DNA of 64,000 nucleotides. Source: UBA4093 sp036676455. Lineage in GTDB: Bacteria; Cyanobacteriota; Sericytochromatia; S15B-MN24; UBA4093. Location of the stretch: assembly GCA_036676455.1 (NCBI GenBank), contig JAKFCW010000116.1, forward strand, positions 62,001 to 126,000, written 5' to 3'. Under the pieces are notes generated by a model. That model made no database searches. It saw nothing but the letters and a program-made list of their open reading frames with translations, and had not been told where the DNA came from. Below are positions 59,276 to 64,000 of this stretch, in pieces; the first letter of the stretch is position 1; each line of letters opens with the position of its first letter. The position numbers and the translations under genes are program-made.

Positions 59276-60481
59276 ATGACGCGAATGATGCTACCGTTTC
59301 TGATGACCTTGCTCGATGCCTCCCCCGACTTCTTCTGCTTCACGGACGGCGACGGGCACTGGTTGCTGGCAAACGATGCATTCCTCAAGCTCTTTCAGCT
59401 GGACGGAGCCGCCTACCAGGGCAAGACCAACTACGAGCTCGCGCAGCTGAGGCCCTTCTTCCGCGAAGCTTTTCTGACCTGCGAAGCGACCAATGAGCGC
59501 ACCTGGGCCTCCGGAAAGCGCTGCAAGGCCGAGGAGATCATCCCGCAACCGTCTGCTCCGGCAGTCATCCTGGAGACCATCAAGGTCCCCGTCTTCAACG
59601 ACGACGGCACCCGCATGGGGCTGGTCATCATCGGACGGGACGTCACCGAACGCAAGCAATCCGAGCGGGCGCTTCACCAGCTCACCATGGAACTCCAGCG
59701 CCGCAAGGATCAAGTGGAGGCAGAGGTCGCCGAGCGCACCCGCGAACTTCAACGGGCCAATGAGAAGCTACGCGAACTCGATCGCCTCAAGAGCGACTTC
59801 ATCAACTCGGCCTCCCACGAGCTCCGCACTCCCCTGACCTCCATCATGGGCTACGCGGAGTTCCTCGAGGACGGCATCGGGGGCGACCTGACCGCGCAGC
59901 AGCTTGCGTTCGTCTCCCAGATTCAGCAAAGCACGGACCGGCTCCAGTTCCTCGTCGAGGATCTCCTCGATTTCGCGCGGCTCGAGGCCGGGACGTTCCG
60001 CCTCAGCCCTCAAGAAACGGACTTGAGCCACGTCGTGCGCAACGGTTTGTCGAGCCTTTTGCCGCAGGCGCATGAGTCTCAGCTCAGCCTGGAGGCCGAG
60101 GTGCCTTTCGAGCCCATGCGGCTGCGCATGGACGTGAAGCGAATCGAACAGGTCCTCTTCAACCTGGTCGGAAACGCGATCAAGTTCACGCCCGCAGGCG
60201 GCCGGATCAATATTTCGGTCGACTCCTTGGGCCACGCGTACAAGCTCTCGATTCAGGATTCCGGAGTCGGCATCTCCGCCGACCACCTGCCGCGGCTTTT
60301 CGAGAAGTTCTACCAGGTGGACCCCTCCGACACGCGCGAACACAGCGGCGCCGGCCTCGGACTCGCCATCTCGAAGTCGATCATCGAGGCCCACGGAGGG
60401 TGCATCGGAGTCGAAAGCCGGCTGGGGGAAGGAAGCACCTTCTGGTTCACCCTCCCGTGCCAGCCGCAAAAGGCTGACTAG
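59276..60481 (+). CDS. PAS-domain histidine kinase
   Basis: 401 aa, soluble. The start at 59276 is uncertain; 59285 has a better-spaced GAGG. A PAS domain covers about 8-125 (FCFTDGDGHWLLANDAFLKLF, VPVFNDDGTRMGLVIIGRDVTERK), then a coiled coil, HisKA with the His at about 181 (INSASHELRTPLTSIMGY) and HATPase_c (N-box NLVGNAIKFTP, IQDSGVGIS, GAGLGLAISKSI). An orphan kinase that senses an internal cue. Confidence 0.92.
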   Translation: MTRMMLPFLMTLLDASPDFFCFTDGDGHWLLANDAFLKLFQLDGAAYQGKTNYELAQLRPFFREAFLTCEATNERTWASGKRCKAEEIIPQPSAPAVILETIKVPVFNDDGTRMGLVIIGRDVTERKQSERALHQLTMELQRRKDQVEAEVAERTRELQRANEKLRELDRLKSDFINSASHELRTPLTSIMGYAEFLEDGIGGDLTAQQLAFVSQIQQSTDRLQFLVEDLLDFARLEAGTFRLSPQETDLSHVVRNGLSSLLPQAHESQLSLEAEVPFEPMRLRMDVKRIEQVLFNLVGNAIKFTPAGGRINISVDSLGHAYKLSIQDSGVGISADHLPRLFEKFYQVDPSDTREHSGAGLGLAISKSIIEAHGGCIGVESRLGEGSTFWFTLPCQPQKAD

Positions 60482-60517
60482 CACCGAATCAACGACTATC
60501 GCGCTTCGTGCATTCCG

Positions 60518-61120
60518 CTAGCCAGCGGTATGTGCCTGGATGAGTGCATCGGCCATGCGCTTGACTCGAGATCCGGGTCCCAAGGGCCCCACGCTCTGCG
60601 CGCTGACCCGGGCGCCCTCGATGAGCAGGAAGAGCTCATCGGCGAGCAGCTCGGGATGACGAGCGCCGAGCGCACGACAAAGTTCGAGGATCTGGTTGCG
60701 ACAGGCCTGTTTTTGCTCCTCGATGACCACGCGGGCCGGATGATCCTTCTCGGAAAGCTCGACCGCCGCGTTGGAAAGCGGACAGCCCCGGGAGTTCCCC
60801 ACCCCCGTCACAACGACGTCCAGCCAGGCGTCCAGCTGGGCGCGCGGCTCGCCGGGGTGCGCCGCGGCCACCTGTTTCCAGAACGCCTCCTCGGCGGCTG
60901 CGATCTCGCGGAGGTACTCGGCAACCAGGACGTCCTTGGACTCGAAATGCCGGTAAAGGGTCATCTTGTTGGAGCCCGCCGCCTCGGCGATGCTTTCCAC
61001 TCCTACCGCCCGGATGCCGTGTTCTGCAAAAAGCAGGCGCGCCGCGGCCAGGATGCGCTGGCGCGGGGGGAGCTGCATGTCGATGACGCCCGTGATCAGG
61101 CTGGCAAGATTTTTCTTCAC
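60518..61120 (-). CDS. TetR/AcrR-family regulator
   Basis: 200 aa from a GTG at 61120; a start at the ATG 61078 would lose 14 residues. The HTH is RQRILAAARLLFAEHGIRAVGVESIAEAAGSNKMTLYRHFESKDVLVAEYL (about 20-70). The C-terminal part is of the TetR_C type, with GNSRGCPLSNAAVELSEKDHPA. It is divergent from the DoxX-like fragment and frnE-type gene, with tandem operators between. Confidence 0.92.
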   Translation of the reverse strand: MKKNLASLITGVIDMQLPPRQRILAAARLLFAEHGIRAVGVESIAEAAGSNKMTLYRHFESKDVLVAEYLREIAAAEEAFWKQVAAAHPGEPRAQLDAWLDVVVTGVGNSRGCPLSNAAVELSEKDHPARVVIEEQKQACRNQILELCRALGARHPELLADELFLLIEGARVSAQSVGPLGPGSRVKRMADALIQAHTAG

Positions 61121-61136
61121 GACCCTTGACTTCTTA

Positions 61137-61178
61137 GTTACCGATCAGTAACATCAGGACCTGTTACCGATCGGTATC
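61137..61178. promoter_or_regulatory. Tandem TetR operators
   Basis: GTTACCGATCAGTAAC (61137-61152) and GTTACCGATCGGTATC (61163-61178) are near-perfect 16-bp palindromes, 26 bp apart, between the TetR gene and the rightward genes. They should serve autorepression and control of the frnE-type gene. Confidence 0.75.
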
Positions 61179-61234
61179 ATAGCAAAGATCCCCCTTTGTG
61201 TCTCGCTTCCACTTGCTTCCGAGGAACAGCCCCT

Positions 61235-61357
61235 ATGTCCACCAACCTTCTCACCCTTTCCAGGTCCTCCAAGGCCTGGAGCATCGGCCTCTGGGCCGTC
61301 CAGGTGCTCGTCGCCTGGGGGCGCCTTTCGACGGCCCCCATCGCCCCGCGCAAGTAA
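61235..61357 (+). pseudogene. Truncated N-terminal fragment, DoxX-like
   Basis: 40 codons from an ATG at 61235 with GAGGA upstream to TAA at 61357. The only helix, KAWSIGLWAVQVLVAWGRL, resembles the first helix of DoxX-family membrane proteins. The remaining helices are absent, so it looks decayed. TetR, DoxX and DsbA-type genes often occur together. Confidence 0.4.
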
Positions 61358-61466
61358 GCGAGTTCTCGCCAGGGGACGCGCGGGCGTCACCCCTGGCGCC
61401 ACGAGGGTTCCCCGTCGGGTAGACTGAATCAGGGCAAGCCCTCGCCAACGACCATGAGGAGACGTG

Positions 61467-62165
61467 ATGAAAGTCGAAATCTATTCGGATATTCAGTGCC
61501 CCTGGTGCTACATCGGCAAGGCCCGCTTCGAGAAGGCGCTCGAAGCCTTCCCCCAGCGGGATCAGGTGGAGGTCGTCTACAAGGCCTACCAGCTCAACGC
61601 CGACCTTCCCACCGACCCCCAGCAGGCCATGCTGCATGACGAGTACCTGACCGAGCGCTACGGCCCCGGCTTCAAGCAGATGAGCCAGAACGTCAAAGCC
61701 GTTGCCGCCAAGGAAGGCCTGGAGTTCCACACGGAGAAGGCCCTGATCGTCAACACGTTCAACGGCCACCGGCTACTCGCCCTGGCCGAGCGCGAAGGCG
61801 GAGCGGACCTCAAGCAGAAGCTCGCCACCCGGCTCTTCAAGGCGCAGTTCACCGATGGGGACAACCTGGCGGACACGGCGCGGCTGGCCGAGATTGCCGG
61901 CGAGCTGGGCATGTCGCCGGAGCGCGTCCGGGACTACCTGGCCTCCGATGACGGAGCCGACGTGGTCAGCGCCGAGATCAACCAGGCTCGCGAGATGGGT
62001 ATCACGGGAGTTCCCACCTTCGTCTTCGAAGGCAAGTGGGGAGTGTCGGGCGCTCAGGAGGCCGAGACCTTCTTGAAGATTCTCGAGCAGGTTTCGGCCG
62101 AGATCGGCGAAACGCCGACCGAGGGCGACGCCCCGGCCTGCGAAGGAGATTCCTGCGTGGTCTAG
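61467..62165 (+). CDS. DsbA-family oxidoreductase, FrnE-like
   Basis: 232 aa from the ATG at 61467 (GAGGA upstream). It lacks a signal peptide, so it is cytoplasmic. The active site is YSDIQCPWCYIGKARFEKAL (CPWC), and the cis-Pro loop is GITGVPTFVFEGKWGVSGAQ. FrnE-like proteins handle thiol redox or 2-hydroxychromene-type isomerisation. A C-terminal CEGDSC pair is an added feature. It is controlled by the tandem TetR operators. Confidence 0.9.
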   Translation: MKVEIYSDIQCPWCYIGKARFEKALEAFPQRDQVEVVYKAYQLNADLPTDPQQAMLHDEYLTERYGPGFKQMSQNVKAVAAKEGLEFHTEKALIVNTFNGHRLLALAEREGGADLKQKLATRLFKAQFTDGDNLADTARLAEIAGELGMSPERVRDYLASDDGADVVSAEINQAREMGITGVPTFVFEGKWGVSGAQEAETFLKILEQVSAEIGETPTEGDAPACEGDSCVV

Positions 62166-62177
62166 CCGACAGGCTAA

Positions 62178-63350
62178 TTAGTTGAGCTTGGGAGCCGCTC
62201 CGAGCATGCCGCTCGGGGCGGCTTTCTTGCTGGCAGTCGGGGTCGCGGCAGGGGCAGCGCCGGTGAGCTTGTCTCCGAGCTTGGTGAACATCGTCGTGAC
62301 CTGCTTGGCAATGCCGCGGGCCGCCTCGGAAATCACGCCACCGAAGGCCTTCGCGCCCTCGACGGGATTGGCGAGGTACGAGAGCATCTGGCGGTCGGTA
62401 TTGCCCGCTTCGAGGTCGCGCTTGCGGGTGGCAATCAATCCGAGCTCGGTGGCGACGCCGAAGGCGGCCGCCGCAGGCACCAGGGCCGCCCCACCGGTGA
62501 TGACGGAGGCCCCGAAGAGGACCGCGCCGCTCGCGATGGAGCCGGCGACCAGGCCCTTGGAGGTGTTGGAGCTGCGGGGGTCGCGCCAGATGTCGATGGC
62601 GATCCGGATCGAATTGGCGAGCGCGGCCAGGTTCAGGACGGGCATGAGCTTGCCCAGCTTGCGGACCAAGACGCCGAGCGGGCTGGCGGAGACCGTGGCG
62701 GCCAGGCGGCCGATTCCTGCGGTCATGCCCTTGAAGGCGGGGAACTTGCCGAGCCACTTGCCGATGCCGGTGGCCGCGCCACTTAGCTGCTGAGCGAGCA
62801 CCACGCCGTTCTGGGTATGCTGCGCGAGCTTGAGGCCGGACTTCACGCGATCGCCTCGGGTGGTCAGGGGCGAAACCACCTTCTTGACTTCCTTCGAGAC
62901 CTGTTCCACCGTCTCGGAGACCTTCGCCTCACCGGTGGCGATCATGACGGCATCCGCCACCACGGAGAGCTTCGAAAGGCTGGGAGAGTTCTTGAGCACG
63001 GCCTTGGCCGTCATCGCGGCGGCGAAGTGATCTCCCTTGGCAGCAGCGACGGCTCCCGAGACCACGGTGGCGCCCTTGGCGATTCCCTCGGCGACCTCCG
63101 GGCTGGCCGACATGGTCTTGGCGGCGACCTTTGCGGCCTCCACGGCGGCGGCGGCGGCATCCCCGCTGGCGACGTTCGACGTGAGCGTCGTGCCCCCCAC
63201 CAGCTTGCCAACGAAGACGTCCGTCTTGTTCGCGACGCTCGACTTGAGCGCTTCCTCGGTCTGATCGCCCTCCTGAGCCTCCGGCGCCGCGGGGCGCGAA
63301 GTGCGGACGAACATGTCGTGGATTCTCGATTGGCCGTTGATGGTGCTCAT
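62178..63350 (-). CDS. Large Ala/Gly-rich protein of unknown function
   Basis: 390 aa. A charged N-terminus (SRIHDMFVRTSRPAAPEAQEGDQ) is followed by long Ala/Val-rich amphipathic helices and two more hydrophobic stretches (about 235-250 and 275-305, VAGSIASGAVLFGASVITGGAALVPAAAAFG). The C-terminal tail is Ala/Thr/Pro-rich. No signal peptide. It resembles membrane-active or effector-like proteins in composition, but nothing identifies it. It is probably transcribed with the MerR-type gene. Confidence 0.7.
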   Translation of the reverse strand: MSTINGQSRIHDMFVRTSRPAAPEAQEGDQTEEALKSSVANKTDVFVGKLVGGTTLTSNVASGDAAAAAVEAAKVAAKTMSASPEVAEGIAKGATVVSGAVAAAKGDHFAAAMTAKAVLKNSPSLSKLSVVADAVMIATGEAKVSETVEQVSKEVKKVVSPLTTRGDRVKSGLKLAQHTQNGVVLAQQLSGAATGIGKWLGKFPAFKGMTAGIGRLAATVSASPLGVLVRKLGKLMPVLNLAALANSIRIAIDIWRDPRSSNTSKGLVAGSIASGAVLFGASVITGGAALVPAAAAFGVATELGLIATRKRDLEAGNTDRQMLSYLANPVEGAKAFGGVISEAARGIAKQVTTMFTKLGDKLTGAAPAATPTASKKAAPSGMLGAAPKLN

Positions 63351-63434
63351 GGGAAAGGCTCCGTTAAAAGGGTGTTAGGAGTCTTATCCCCTCGAGGAGC
63401 CCGGAAGTTGCGTTAAGAAGTCGGTAAGTTCCGA

Positions 63435-64000
63435 TTACTTCCAAAACTCCCACCAGCGCTTGCGTTGCTGGGTCGCGAGCACCTGAATCGCCGATGCCAA
63501 CTCATCGAGCATCCCCCCCTCCGGGTCGGGATGGTCCATCTGCGCCGCGATCGTGCCTTCCAGCTCCAGCAAGCGGCGCTGCAGGCGACGGATGACCTCA
63601 TCCTTGCTCGCCTCGGCCATGGCCGTCTCGGCCTGGGACTCCAGCCCCGCGACGCGCTCGCGCAGCGCCGAAAGCTCTTCGTTCGGCACGGAAGGCTGGG
63701 CCAAGAGCCCTCCGAGCTGCTCATGCCGCGCCAGCAGCTTCTGGTTCTCTCCCAAGAGCGCCTCGATCCGCTCCTGGTGCGCCTTGAGCTGGGCTTGCTG
63801 CGCGGTGACGACGCTCTCGAGCTCGTCTTGCCGCCGGACCAGCGCGGAGAGCACCTCGCGGATCTCCGGGCCCTCGACGTGGGTCTCCGCCGAAACCAGC
63901 TCGACGCCTTCTTGCGGACGAAGCTGCTCCTTGATCGCATCGAACGCCATTCCCTGTTGCCGGAACGAACGAATGATGCGAAGGTTGGTCAGGTCCCGAT
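63435..64000 (-). CDS. MerR-type protein with long coiled coil, N-terminus outside the window
   Basis: The frame is open through an internal ATG at 63950 up to the right edge. The extra residues, RDLTNLRIIRSFRQQG-MAFDAIKEQL, are the MerR dimer helix pattern (LxxLRxIRxLRxQGxxxxxIxxxL). A long coiled coil (about 20-140 of the visible part) and the tail QRKRWWEFWK follow. WWEFW-type tails are known on coiled-coil MerR proteins of plasmids and other elements. The DNA-binding domain lies outside the window. Confidence 0.75.
   Translation of the reverse strand, partial: RDLTNLRIIRSFRQQGMAFDAIKEQLRPQEGVELVSAETHVEGPEIREVLSALVRRQDELESVVTAQQAQLKAHQERIEALLGENQKLLARHEQLGGLLAQPSVPNEELSALRERVAGLESQAETAMAEASKDEVIRRLQRRLLELEGTIAAQMDHPDPEGGMLDELASAIQVLATQQRKRWWEFWK

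Overview
The window is GC-rich, gene-dense chromosomal DNA from a bacterium with an outer membrane. Evidence for the outer membrane is a beta-barrel protein ending in Phe, a LolA-like carrier and many lipobox lipoproteins. Other marks are a two-subunit glycine decarboxylase (gcvPA/gcvPB), a FapA/DUF342 protein, many histidine kinases and lipoproteins with repeats or EF-hands. A deep, poorly cultured lineage such as Sericytochromatia or a relative would fit, but I cannot fix the taxon from sequence alone.

Layout. 1-11 kb: the end of a NarL-type two-component pair, a LOG-fold protein, a beta-CASP nuclease, a phospholipase-D-like enzyme with a universal stress protein, a CDF metal exporter, GAF and FapA proteins and a small-molecule kinase. 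11.3-22.7 kb: a tight set of lipid-type genes (DAG-kinase-like, BtaA-like, UbiA-like, a PEP-synthase-like dikinase, GNAT, an OleC-like adenylating enzyme, MMPL exporter, thioredoxin). I read it as an uncharacterised lipid assembly and export cluster. An integron attC-like site follows at 22731-22800, then arsC and engB. 23.8-27 kb: Cache histidine kinase, small proteins, tadA and tRNA-Ser(CGA).

27.1-37.5 kb: an integrated mobile element bounded by a perfect 63-bp direct repeat of the tRNA-Ser 3' half (attL 27105-27167, attR 37456-37518). It carries an integrase, an excisionase-type protein, two XRE regulators, an HNH protein, an unknown zinc-ribbon protein, a second XerC/D-like recombinase beside a 28-bp dif-like dyad, and a lipoprotein cargo (two PKD-type lipoproteins, a dockerin-like EF-hand protein and an AT-richer lipoprotein). 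No phage structural or conjugation genes are visible.

37.5-45.7 kb: secreted and lipoproteins (DUF5602-like, SleB-like, four-EF-hand), DUF423, a histidine kinase and an acyl-CoA dehydrogenase in one operon, and tsaC/sua5. 45.9-50.5 kb: glycine cleavage genes gcvT-gcvH-gcvPA-gcvPB. 50.8-53.1 kb: two related lipoproteins, one a PDG-repeat propeller. 53.3-59.1 kb: an autoregulated operon TetR / LolA-like / two FtsX-type permeases / LolD-like ATPase / outer-membrane protein, which looks like an envelope export system. 59.3-64 kb: a PAS kinase, a TetR with tandem operators, a decayed DoxX-like fragment, a FrnE/DsbA protein, an unknown Ala-rich protein and the C-terminal part of a MerR-type protein cut by the window edge.
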